From positions 92,587 to 156,586 of the forward strand of contig JAGOAX010000012.1 of assembly GCA_017983695.1 (NCBI GenBank): a DNA stretch of 64,000 bases, in the 5' to 3' direction. Position 1 is the first letter of the stretch. Each line of letters begins with the position of its first letter. This DNA is from Ferruginibacter sp. (GTDB lineage Bacteria > Bacteroidota > Bacteroidia > Chitinophagales > Chitinophagaceae). Of the stretch, positions 15,280 to 23,122 are shown piece by piece. The notes beneath the pieces are model-generated. The model searched no databases. It saw only the letters and a list, made by a program, of their open reading frames with translations, and was not told the origin of the DNA. The position numbers and the translations under genes were made by a program.

Positions 15280-16098
15280 ATGTTACAAGTAAGCCAGCTA
15301 AATATTTACCCGGTAAAATCACTGGGTGGTATCAGTAAACAAATAGTACAACTCTGCAGTACCGGGTTTGAATACGACCGGAGGTGGATGTTGGTGGATG
15401 AAAAGAATGTATTCTTATCGCAGCGAACACATCCGCAGATGGTATTACTGCACACCGCACAAAACAATGATGGCTTCATAGTTTCAAAATACAATGATGA
15501 AAATCTTTCTATTGTTATACCTTATGTAACTGAGGCTAAAAAGAAACTGAAAGTAACTGTTTGGGAAGACATTTGCGATGCAGTGGCAGTAAGTGATGAA
15601 CACAATGAATGGTTTAGCGATATGCTTCACTTTAAATGCAAATTGGTATATATGCCCGACGATGCTGTAAGACTTGTAGACAAGCGTTATGCCGGTAACA
15701 ACGAGATTACTTCCTTTTTGGATGGTTACCCTGTATTAATGATTGGCGAAGCAACACTTGAGCGCTTAAATAATAAACTTAAAAATGCTTTACCCATGAA
15801 CCGTTTCAGGCCTAACCTGGTTTTTACAGGCGGCCATGCACATATAGAAGATGAGATGGAAAAATTTTCCATCAACGACATTAATTTCCTTGGCGTAAAA
15901 CCATGTTCCCGTTGTGTAATGACGACCATCAACCAGCAAAATGCCGAAACAGGTAAAGAACCATTAAAAACTTTATCCACTTACCGTATGAAAGACAATA
16001 AAATTTATTTTGGTCAAAATGTTTTGCACCATCAAAACGGCATCATCAATGTTGGTGATACAATAGATATCACCCAGCAAGGGATGCCATTATTTTAA
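15280..16098 (+). CDS. MOSC domain protein
   Basis: The 272-residue protein has the MOSC N-terminal beta-barrel (LNIYPVKSLGGISKQIVQL) and a C-terminal MOSC domain (about 130-265: NRFRPNLVFTG, then VKPCSRCVMTTINQQNAETG). The conserved cysteine lies in PCSRC. MOSC proteins bind the molybdenum cofactor and reduce N-hydroxylated compounds or carry sulfur; the YcbX type matches this layout. It is divergent from the SelW/mobA pair and heads an operon with the two genes that follow at 9 bp and overlapping spacing. Confidence 0.88.
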   Translation: MLQVSQLNIYPVKSLGGISKQIVQLCSTGFEYDRRWMLVDEKNVFLSQRTHPQMVLLHTAQNNDGFIVSKYNDENLSIVIPYVTEAKKKLKVTVWEDICDAVAVSDEHNEWFSDMLHFKCKLVYMPDDAVRLVDKRYAGNNEITSFLDGYPVLMIGEATLERLNNKLKNALPMNRFRPNLVFTGGHAHIEDEMEKFSINDINFLGVKPCSRCVMTTINQQNAETGKEPLKTLSTYRMKDNKIYFGQNVLHHQNGIINVGDTIDITQQGMPLF

Positions 16099-16107
16099 AA
16101 AGTATAA

Positions 16108-17139
16108 ATGAATATTATTAATAAAGATTTTTTTAAAACCAACGTAACACTCCGTATCACTGCTTTATGGGCTTTTAGCGAAGCTTTTATGGGAGGCATT
16201 TTGCATGGCCTGCAAATTCCGTTTGCCGGCTTGGCACTTAGTTTTGTTGCCGCTGTCTGCATTACATTAATTGCATTGGGCAGCACACAGAAAGGAGAAA
16301 TATTAAAAGCTACATTACTGGTTATAGTGGTAAAATTTATTTTAAGTCCGCATGCACCACCAATGGCTTATGTAGCTGTTTTAATACAGGGTGCAGTGGG
16401 AGAATTATTATTTCTTAACAAGCGGTTCTTTAAACCAGCAGCATTTATACTTACTTTATTTTCTTTGCTCTACTCCGCTTTCCAGCATCTACTTATTCTT
16501 ACGCTGTTATTTGGAAAACAGTTTTGGGTAGCCATAGATATTTTTCTAAATAAAATAACCCAGAATTTTAGCAAGGGTGCAATACATTATTCGCTGTATA
16601 TTGTTTTGTTTTATATCGGTTGTTACCTGGTAGCTGGTATTGCAGGAGGCATTTTAAATATCAAGATTATAAAAAAAGTACAGGCAGGTAATGGTGCTGG
16701 TATATTATTACAGCAATTAGATGGCCTTGTTATAAATGATACAGATGCTTTCAGCAATTCTCACCCGGGTAAAAAGAAAAAGAGCTGGATGATAATATTT
16801 GGCGGACTGATGTTGTTACTGTTGATCGCCTCTTATATTCCTTTTTTTAATGCAGGTTTCGGCAAATCAAAAGTGCTTGAAATAATTTTACGTGGTGTAA
16901 TTATTATTTTGGTATGGAGTTTTTTGATAACTCCTTTGCTGCGAATACAAATGCAAAAATGGATAACCCGTTACAAAGAAAAAAAGGCTGGTGCCATACA
17001 GCAGGTAGTGGCATTACTTCCGGGCATAAAAACTATTGTAGCACAGAGCTGGACATTGTCGCAGCAGCCGGGCAAATGGTTACGGTTTAAAAGTTTTATT
17101 AACAATACTGTTTTGCTGATAGTACATCATGAGCAATAA
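16108..17139 (+). CDS. Polytopic membrane protein resembling an ECF-transporter component
   Basis: The 343-residue protein has about seven or eight membrane helices (roughly 15-38, 40-56, 62-98, 110-135, 158-186, 228-250, 257-280). The N-terminal half (AFMGGILHGLQIPFAGLALS, then APPMAYVAVLIQGAVGELLF) recalls substrate-binding S components of ECF vitamin/metal transporters. The C-terminal half has a lysine-rich cytoplasmic loop and a membrane-coupled region I cannot assign. It overlaps the THEP1-like NTPase gene by 11 bp. With MOSC and mobA beside it, uptake of molybdate or a cofactor precursor is a guess only. Confidence 0.5.
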   Translation: MNIINKDFFKTNVTLRITALWAFSEAFMGGILHGLQIPFAGLALSFVAAVCITLIALGSTQKGEILKATLLVIVVKFILSPHAPPMAYVAVLIQGAVGELLFLNKRFFKPAAFILTLFSLLYSAFQHLLILTLLFGKQFWVAIDIFLNKITQNFSKGAIHYSLYIVLFYIGCYLVAGIAGGILNIKIIKKVQAGNGAGILLQQLDGLVINDTDAFSNSHPGKKKKSWMIIFGGLMLLLLIASYIPFFNAGFGKSKVLEIILRGVIIILVWSFLITPLLRIQMQKWITRYKEKKAGAIQQVVALLPGIKTIVAQSWTLSQQPGKWLRFKSFINNTVLLIVHHEQ

Positions 17140-17620
17140 AATTCTTATTCTTACTGCTGAAAAGCAGGCAGGTAAAACAACTTTACTGCAACAATTTTGT
17201 AAAGATCGTATTGATTTGGCCGGTATATTAACTCCAATTGTAAATGGCAAAAGAGTTTTTTACAATATTGCCGGTGAAGCATATTTCGAAATGGAGGCCA
17301 GTAAAGATGAAGCACAATTGGTAATTGGTAAGTATATTTTTTCTGCTGCCGGTTTCAAAAAAGCTAACGACATGTTGACACAGGAAAGCAAAAGAAATGA
17401 TATCAACTATTTAATAATTGATGAAATTGGCCCTTTGGAAACAAAATACCAACAGGGATTTTATACAACTTTAATAAGTTTATTGAGCAGTTCTTTCAAT
17501 TATAATTTGTTGTTAGTGGTACGTCCTTCTTTGGTTCAAGAAGTATTGTCTTACACAGCAATAAACAAACAGGAAAGCATTGTAATAACCATACCAGAGA
17601 TGACAGCTTACCTTAAATAA
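17129..17620 (+). CDS. THEP1-like P-loop NTPase
   Basis: The 163-residue protein begins SNKILILTAEKQAGKTTLLQ, a Walker A loop ending AGKTT (residues 14-18), and has a Walker B-like LIIDEIGPLE (about 96-105), the signature of the nucleoside-triphosphatase THEP1 family. The first glycine of the loop is replaced (AEKQAGKT). It overlaps the preceding membrane protein by 11 bp, so the two should be translated together and may form a membrane/NTPase complex. Relatives of this family occur beside molybdenum genes in other bacteria. The partner and purpose here are inference. Confidence 0.65.
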   Translation: MSNKILILTAEKQAGKTTLLQQFCKDRIDLAGILTPIVNGKRVFYNIAGEAYFEMEASKDEAQLVIGKYIFSAAGFKKANDMLTQESKRNDINYLIIDEIGPLETKYQQGFYTTLISLLSSSFNYNLLLVVRPSLVQEVLSYTAINKQESIVITIPEMTAYLK

Positions 17621-17626
17621 ATATTT

Positions 17627-19822
17627 TTACAATTGCAGCAGCCCGGCTTTATACAAAGTAGTAACAGGTTTATTATCCCAAAACAATTCAAAATTATCAA
17701 GCCCGGCTGCTTCGTAATCTTCTTTCACTTCCTGCAGCGTATAGGTTTTAATATTATTGACAGATAGTTTTTCTACAATAGCCGACAGCCATAAACCTTC
17801 AGCCTGGTCTACTTTAATATTGAATGTTTCTTTTTTAGTTTCAAAATTTAAGGAACACATCTCCCACTGGTTTCCTTTCTTTGATTTAGTAAATGTTTCC
17901 ACCGCCGGTTTACTACCCAGCCATATTACTTTTGTGTTGGGCTTTGCTGCATTGTATTCTTCTGCTGCCAGTTGTGTTACTATATAATCAGCAGCCACTG
18001 TTGTTTTAGGCACTTTAAAATCGAACCATTTATGCAAGGGTACATCAAAGCAGGTACCATGCATATAATTTAATAAAGATTTTTTTAGCCCGAAACTGAA
18101 ACTTTCATGATCGGCACCTGTAGGGTCAACATGTCCAATATCATTATTGGCAAAGCTGCCAATAGTATCCGCTAATTTCTGTACTTTATATTTTTCAGGA
18201 TTCAATCCTACCGGGCTGTGTGCCGTCATAGTAAACAAATGCCAGAAGGCCGACTGTAAAACACCGGCTTCAAATAATTGCCGCACCATTTCCAGGGAGT
18301 CAATTGTTTCCTGTGCTGTTTGTGTAGGAAAGCCGTACATCAAATAAGCATGCACCATTATGCCGGCTTCTGTAAAATGTTTATTTACTTTTGCTACCTG
18401 CGCAACAGTAATTCCCTTTTGTATCAGTTCCAGTAAACGGTCTGATGCCACTTCCAGTCCACCAGATACGGCAATACATCCGGCTGCTTTCAATAACAAA
18501 CACAGGTCACGGGTAAACCTTTTTTCAAAACGGATATTGGCCCACCAGCTTACCACTAATTTTCTTTTGATTATTTCAAGCGACAATGCCCTCATCATTG
18601 CAGGCGGTGCAGCTTCATCTACAAAGTGAAAACCATTTTGCCCGGTCTGCGCCATTATCTCTTCCATGCGGTTACATAAAAGTTCAGCGGCAATAGGCTC
18701 GTAATTTTTTATATAATCTAAACTGATATCGCAAAAAGTACATTTGCCCCAATAACAACCATGTGCCATAGTAAGTTTATTCCATCTTCCATCGCTCCAT
18801 AAACTGTGCATCGGGTTCACCACTTCTATTGCAGAAATATATTTATCCAGTAACAGGTCGCTGTAATCCGGTGTACCCACCTGCCCTTGTTTATAATCGG
18901 TGCATGCCGTGTTATTGATATACGTTACTTTACCATCAAGCAACATAAAAGTCCGTTTCAGTTCTTCAATGCTTTTACGGCCTTCGATAAAATGCAATAG
19001 GTTTTCAACCGGCGCTTCGCCATCATCCAACGTTATAAAATCATAAAATTCAAATACACGTATATCAGATAATGAACGCAGTTCTGTATTGGCAAAACCT
19101 CCACCCATACCAATTTTTACATTTGGATAATTTTGCTTTATCCATTGGCCGCAGCGTAGTGATGTATATAAATTACCGGGGAAGGGCACAGAAATACAAA
19201 CCAGTTTTGGTTGTACTGCTGCCATTCTTTTTTGTAAAATATCAATCAGTATTTTATCCAGGTAAGTGTACTGCTTTTGCAGTTCGCCATATAATTCATC
19301 AAAGCTGTTAGCACTGCGGCCCAGTTTTTCTGCATAGCGGCTAAAACCAAAATGTTCATCTACACATTCCTTAATCAAATCACTCAGGTCTTCTAAATAT
19401 AATGTTGCTAAATGTTTTGCTTTATCCTGGTTGCCCATGCTGCCAAAGGCCCACATCAAATGATCTGTTTGTGCAAATCTTTCTGCCTCAGGCAAAAAAT
19501 CTCTTTTACTTATCAATGGTGCTAAGGAAGGATTCTTTCCCTGCAAAAAAAGTATAACTGCATCTATAGTCTTTATGTAATCGTCCTTTAAACTAATAAT
19601 ACGTTGAGCATTTGCAGATATTTTTTTTGTAGTATCTATTGATGCAAATAATTCCTGTAATCCTTTTTTAGAAAACAATGCTATGGTAACTTCTATACCC
19701 AGGTCGGCCTGAAAGGCACTGATATTTTTTGTATTTAAAAATCCTTTTAAATAAGCCGTTGCAGGGTACGGCGTGTTGAGCTGCGTAAAAGGTGGTGTAA
19801 ATAAAAATATGGCGGCACTCAA
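17627..19822 (-). CDS. B12-binding-type radical SAM protein
   Basis: The 731-residue protein has an N-terminal region of the cobalamin-binding kind (LVCISVPFPGNLYTSLRCGQ, then VKIGMGGGFANTELRSL) and a radical SAM core. The cluster cysteines are Cys356, 361 and 364 (HGCYWGKCTFCDI), a C-x4-C-x2-C spacing rather than the usual C-x3-C-x2-C. The core continues with FVDEAAPPAMM and VSGGLEVASDRLLELIQKGI. The substrate is unknown. It is convergent with the NTPase gene (6-bp gap) and has no obvious operon partner; fusA lies upstream on the same strand, separated by a terminator. Confidence 0.8.
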   Translation of the reverse strand: MSAAIFLFTPPFTQLNTPYPATAYLKGFLNTKNISAFQADLGIEVTIALFSKKGLQELFASIDTTKKISANAQRIISLKDDYIKTIDAVILFLQGKNPSLAPLISKRDFLPEAERFAQTDHLMWAFGSMGNQDKAKHLATLYLEDLSDLIKECVDEHFGFSRYAEKLGRSANSFDELYGELQKQYTYLDKILIDILQKRMAAVQPKLVCISVPFPGNLYTSLRCGQWIKQNYPNVKIGMGGGFANTELRSLSDIRVFEFYDFITLDDGEAPVENLLHFIEGRKSIEELKRTFMLLDGKVTYINNTACTDYKQGQVGTPDYSDLLLDKYISAIEVVNPMHSLWSDGRWNKLTMAHGCYWGKCTFCDISLDYIKNYEPIAAELLCNRMEEIMAQTGQNGFHFVDEAAPPAMMRALSLEIIKRKLVVSWWANIRFEKRFTRDLCLLLKAAGCIAVSGGLEVASDRLLELIQKGITVAQVAKVNKHFTEAGIMVHAYLMYGFPTQTAQETIDSLEMVRQLFEAGVLQSAFWHLFTMTAHSPVGLNPEKYKVQKLADTIGSFANNDIGHVDPTGADHESFSFGLKKSLLNYMHGTCFDVPLHKWFDFKVPKTTVAADYIVTQLAAEEYNAAKPNTKVIWLGSKPAVETFTKSKKGNQWEMCSLNFETKKETFNIKVDQAEGLWLSAIVEKLSVNNIKTYTLQEVKEDYEAAGLDNFELFWDNKPVTTLYKAGLLQL

Positions 19823-19873
19823 ATGAAATTATTTAAGAAGCAAAAATATTGGATAATAATTAAAGCTGCAGGG

Positions 19874-19907
19874 TAAAAAACAAACCCCGTACTTGCGTAC
19901 AGGGTTG
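19874..19907 (-). terminator. Rho-independent terminator of fusA
   Basis: On the minus strand, CCCTGTAC-GCAA-GTACGGGG forms a stem with one mismatch and is followed by TTTGTTTTTT. It lies 23 bp beyond the fusA stop codon. Confidence 0.8.
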
Positions 19908-19929
19908 TGAGTATAGAAAGTGTTTGTAA

Positions 19930-22080
19930 TTAATCTTCTACTTTCATTTTGCCTTTCGATTTTGCAATAATCTCTTCTGCAACGTTATTTGGTGCAGGAG
20001 CATAGTGGCTGAATTCCATGGTTGAAGTGGCACGACCGCTCGATAATGAACGCAACTGCGTAACATAACCAAACATTTCGCTTAATGGCACTTTGGCTTT
20101 AATAACCTGTACACCATGTTTACTGTCCATACCTTCAAGCATACCACGACGACGGTTTAAATCACCTGTTACATCACCCATGTATTGATCCGGTGTTAAT
20201 ACTTCCACCTTCATAATTGGTTCAAGTAATGTTGGTTTAGCTTTTCTACCAGCTTCACGGAAACCTTGTTTGGCACACAATTCAAAAGAGATTGCATCGC
20301 TATCCACATCATGGTAACTACCATCAAAAATCCTGATTTTCATATCCACTATAGGGTAACCGGCTAATACACCGGTTGTCATGCTGCTGGTAAACCCTTT
20401 AATGATCGGCGCAATAAATTCTTTTGGAATACTACCACCAAAAATTTCGTTTACAAACTGCATTCCACCTAATGGATTTTCTTTTAACCATTCTTCATCA
20501 GCAGGGCCTAAATCAAAAGCAATATCGCCAAACTTACCTCTACCACCCGTTTGCTTTTTATAGGTTTCCCTGTGCTGCACCATTTGTTTGAATGACTCTT
20601 TATATGCAACCATTGGTGCACCCTGGTTAATTTCCACTTTAAACTCACGTTTCATCCTGTCTACAATAATCTCTAAGTGTAACTCACCCATACCACTTAA
20701 AATGGTCTGGCCTGTTTCTTCATCTGTACGCACACGTAATGTAGGATCTTCCTCTACCAGTTTGGCAATTGCCATACCCATTTTATCAACATCGGCCTGA
20801 GTTTTTGGCTCAATCGCAATTGAAATTACAGGCTCAGGGAAAGTCATAGATTCTAAAACTATCGGATGATCTTCGTTACATAAAGTATCCCCGGTTTTAA
20901 TATCCTTAAAACCAACTGCTGCACCAATATCACCAGCTTCAATAAAGTCAACCGGATTTTGTTTATTGGCATGCATTTGCATGATACGACTGATACGCTC
21001 TTTTTTTCCCGTTCTTGCATTTAATACATAGCTACCTGCATCTAAGCGGCCGCTGTAAGCACGGAAGAAAGCCAGACGACCTACAAAAGGGTCTGTCATT
21101 ATCTTAAATGCCAATGCACTAAATGGTTCTTTTGGATCGCAATGACGTAATAATTCTTCGCCATTATCCGGGTTAGTTCCTTTTACCGCTTCAATATCCA
21201 TTGGACCAGGTAAGTAACGAACTACCGCATCTAATGCTGTTTGTACACCTTTATTTTTAAAAGATGAACCACACATCATCGGGATGATAGAAATATCGAT
21301 AGTAGCCTTACGGATAGCTTCGTGCATTTCTTCTTCAGTTATCGTGTTAGGATCGTCGAAGAATTTTTCCAGTAATTTCTCATCATATTCTGCAACCGCT
21401 TCAACAAGTTCCTGGCGGTATTGGTTTACCTCTTCAATCATATCTTCGGGAATAGGCACTTCGTTAAAGGTCATTCCTTTATCATGCTCGTTCCATACAA
21501 TACCTTTCATGGTGATCAAATCTACCACACCTTTAAAATCATCTTCGGCACCAATTGGTAATTGTAATGGCACAGCTTTAGCACCCAGCATTTCTCTAAC
21601 CTGTTTTACCACGTTTAAGAAATCGGCACCACTACGATCCATTTTATTTACAAAACCAATACGTGGTACTTTGTAACGGTTGGCCTGGCGCCAAACTGTT
21701 TCACTCTGAGGTTCTACACCAGATACAGCGCAGAACAAAGCCAGTAAACCATCCAATACACGTAAACTACGCTCTACCTCTACGGTAAAATCCACGTGAC
21801 CCGGGGTATCAATAATGTTGAATTTGTATTGTTTGGTATCAGGTGTTTTTTGTCCCTGTACCATTGGAAAGTTCCAAAAGCAGGTAGTAGCAGCACTTGT
21901 AATAGTGATACCTCTTTCCTGTTCCTGTGCCATCCAGTCCATCGTAGCGCCACCGTCGTGTACTTCACCAATTTTATGGTTTACACCGGTATAATAAAGA
22001 ATACGCTCGGTAGTTGTGGTTTTACCAGCATCAATATGAGCGGCAATTCCAAAGTTGCGTTGATAACGTAAATCTGCCAT
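19930..22080 (-). CDS. fusA: Elongation factor G
   Basis: The 716-residue GTPase drives ribosome translocation. It shows the G1 loop AHIDAGKTTTTERILYYTG, the switch II motif DTPGHVDF and the NKMD box, then domains II-V with the conserved end PLSEMFGYVTQLRSLSSGRA. I chose ATG 22080 (MADLRYQRNFGIAAHIDAGK); a longer frame from a TTG at 22116 has no family support. It stands alone between its own promoter and terminator, apart from the usual rpsL/rpsG/tuf cluster, which is not in this window. Confidence 0.93.
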   Translation of the reverse strand: MADLRYQRNFGIAAHIDAGKTTTTERILYYTGVNHKIGEVHDGGATMDWMAQEQERGITITSAATTCFWNFPMVQGQKTPDTKQYKFNIIDTPGHVDFTVEVERSLRVLDGLLALFCAVSGVEPQSETVWRQANRYKVPRIGFVNKMDRSGADFLNVVKQVREMLGAKAVPLQLPIGAEDDFKGVVDLITMKGIVWNEHDKGMTFNEVPIPEDMIEEVNQYRQELVEAVAEYDEKLLEKFFDDPNTITEEEMHEAIRKATIDISIIPMMCGSSFKNKGVQTALDAVVRYLPGPMDIEAVKGTNPDNGEELLRHCDPKEPFSALAFKIMTDPFVGRLAFFRAYSGRLDAGSYVLNARTGKKERISRIMQMHANKQNPVDFIEAGDIGAAVGFKDIKTGDTLCNEDHPIVLESMTFPEPVISIAIEPKTQADVDKMGMAIAKLVEEDPTLRVRTDEETGQTILSGMGELHLEIIVDRMKREFKVEINQGAPMVAYKESFKQMVQHRETYKKQTGGRGKFGDIAFDLGPADEEWLKENPLGGMQFVNEIFGGSIPKEFIAPIIKGFTSSMTTGVLAGYPIVDMKIRIFDGSYHDVDSDAISFELCAKQGFREAGRKAKPTLLEPIMKVEVLTPDQYMGDVTGDLNRRRGMLEGMDSKHGVQVIKAKVPLSEMFGYVTQLRSLSSGRATSTMEFSHYAPAPNNVAEEIIAKSKGKMKVED

Positions 22081-22418
22081 TTTATTTGTTGTTTGTTTTA
22101 CCCCTGTCTTCGCCAATTGGCGGAGAACTAAGGATGTTTATTAAATTATTTTTTGTAAATGCTTAAGAAGTGTTATTAAGCCAGCATACCCATTAAAGGA
22201 AAGCCCTTTTAGGGGTTTGGGGTGCTGTATGGTGTGTTGCTGCTCTCATATTATGCTAAATAGTTCAGTGCCATCCTGTATCTATACTGAATCTTTTAGC
22301 GCCGCAAATGTACAGCCTTTTTTTGTTTTGGCAAAGCGTATATTATAAAAAATGCCGTTTTATACAAACGGCAGGTAAATATCTTTTCTTTTACAAGAGA
22401 TTAGTATTGGAAGGGCAT
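22081..22418. other. fusA leader and spacer, 338 bp without a gene
   Basis: This stretch holds the fusA promoter (see 22305-22335), a 12-bp perfect palindrome CGCCAATTGGCG (22111-22122) and the sequence AAAGCCCTTTTAGGGGTTTG (22200-22219), a type I recognise as commonly repeated between Bacteroidota genes. The predicted transcript would have a leader of about 215 bases. No coding sequence is seen. On the far side the gluconate-dehydrogenase-type gene ends at 22419. Confidence 0.6.
22305..22335 (-). promoter_or_regulatory. Bacteroidota-type promoter of fusA
   Basis: On the minus strand TTTG (22335-22332), 19 bp, then TACATTTG (22312-22305) fits the consensus TTTG-N19-TAnnTTTG. Transcription should start near 22298, about 215 bases before the fusA ATG. 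Confidence 0.65.
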
Positions 22419-23036
22419 TTAAATAGCCCAGGCCTTATCTCCTTTTTTATAAGGAAAAGCCCCATCATATTTACCGGGAATTGCCATCCAGCGTAAGGCC
22501 TGCTTGCTTCCTATTTCGGAAGTAAAATACCCCATCAGGGTTAATTGCTTCATCATGGTATAATAATGAGATGGCGAGCCTACATAATTGGGGTCCATTT
22601 CCAGCCTGGCTTTGTCCTTGGCGGCTTTATCTTTTTCGTCACGCTGCTTATTAAACTCTTTGGCTTCTTTTTCAAGCGTAATTAAAAAAGCTTTACGTTG
22701 CTCTGCTGTGCAATCCATAAAGGTTTTTCCGTTCAGTTTTTTACAGGCTTCATCCAGCCCGGCCATACCTTCAGTAAATACTTTCTGCTGTGCCTCGGTA
22801 TAGCAATCAGTAACTATTGTTTTCATATACTCGCCAACTTTTGCAGCCTTGGCACCGGGAGTATTTGTTGCAGGTATTATAGTTTCTCCCACTTCATCTA
22901 GCAAAGCAATATTTTCGGCAGAAAATGTAGTACCGCCTGATGTATTTGTTTTGCAACCGGATAAAAAAACCTCGCCGCCGATTACAGCACCGCCGGTTAA
23001 TACGGCTATCATTTTTAAAAGTTCTCTTCTGTCCAT
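22419..23036 (-). CDS. Gluconate 2-dehydrogenase subunit 3 family protein (Tat lipoprotein), copy A
   Basis: The 205-residue protein begins MDRRELLKMIAVLTGGAVIG with a twin-arginine and a lipobox (FLSGC), so it should be exported folded and lipid-anchored. The mature part has the family layout (NIALLDEVGETIIPATNTPG, then YTMMKQLTLMGYFTSEIG). Such small subunits accompany GMC-type dehydrogenases and guide their export. It lies downstream of GMC copy A in the same orientation, so the two likely form a complex. A paralogue is at 29066. Confidence 0.85.
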   Translation of the reverse strand: MDRRELLKMIAVLTGGAVIGGEVFLSGCKTNTSGGTTFSAENIALLDEVGETIIPATNTPGAKAAKVGEYMKTIVTDCYTEAQQKVFTEGMAGLDEACKKLNGKTFMDCTAEQRKAFLITLEKEAKEFNKQRDEKDKAAKDKARLEMDPNYVGSPSHYYTMMKQLTLMGYFTSEIGSKQALRWMAIPGKYDGAFPYKKGDKAWAI

Positions 23037-23059
23037 GTTTTAAAGTTATAAGTTGAGCA

Positions 23060-23120
23060 TTATGAGTTATGAATTATGAGTTATGAATTGTTTTAACTAT
23101 GAACTCTTAACTCATAACTT
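23060..23120. repeat. AT-rich simple repeat (TTATGAGTTATGAATTATGA type)
   Basis: The 86-bp gap between two genes of one operon is filled with repeats of ATGAGTTATGAATT and the complementary TTAACTCATAAC. The same unit in the other orientation appears at 29037-29059 and, degenerate, at 101-132 and 24816-24842. It looks like a mobile or expanding intergenic repeat, not a gene. Confidence 0.65.
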
Positions 23121-23122
23121 TT

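Noticed and set aside
23037..23122. Short frames in the AT-rich repeats at 23060, 29037 and 53218
   Set aside because: They are low-complexity sequence with no start context and no conserved translation.
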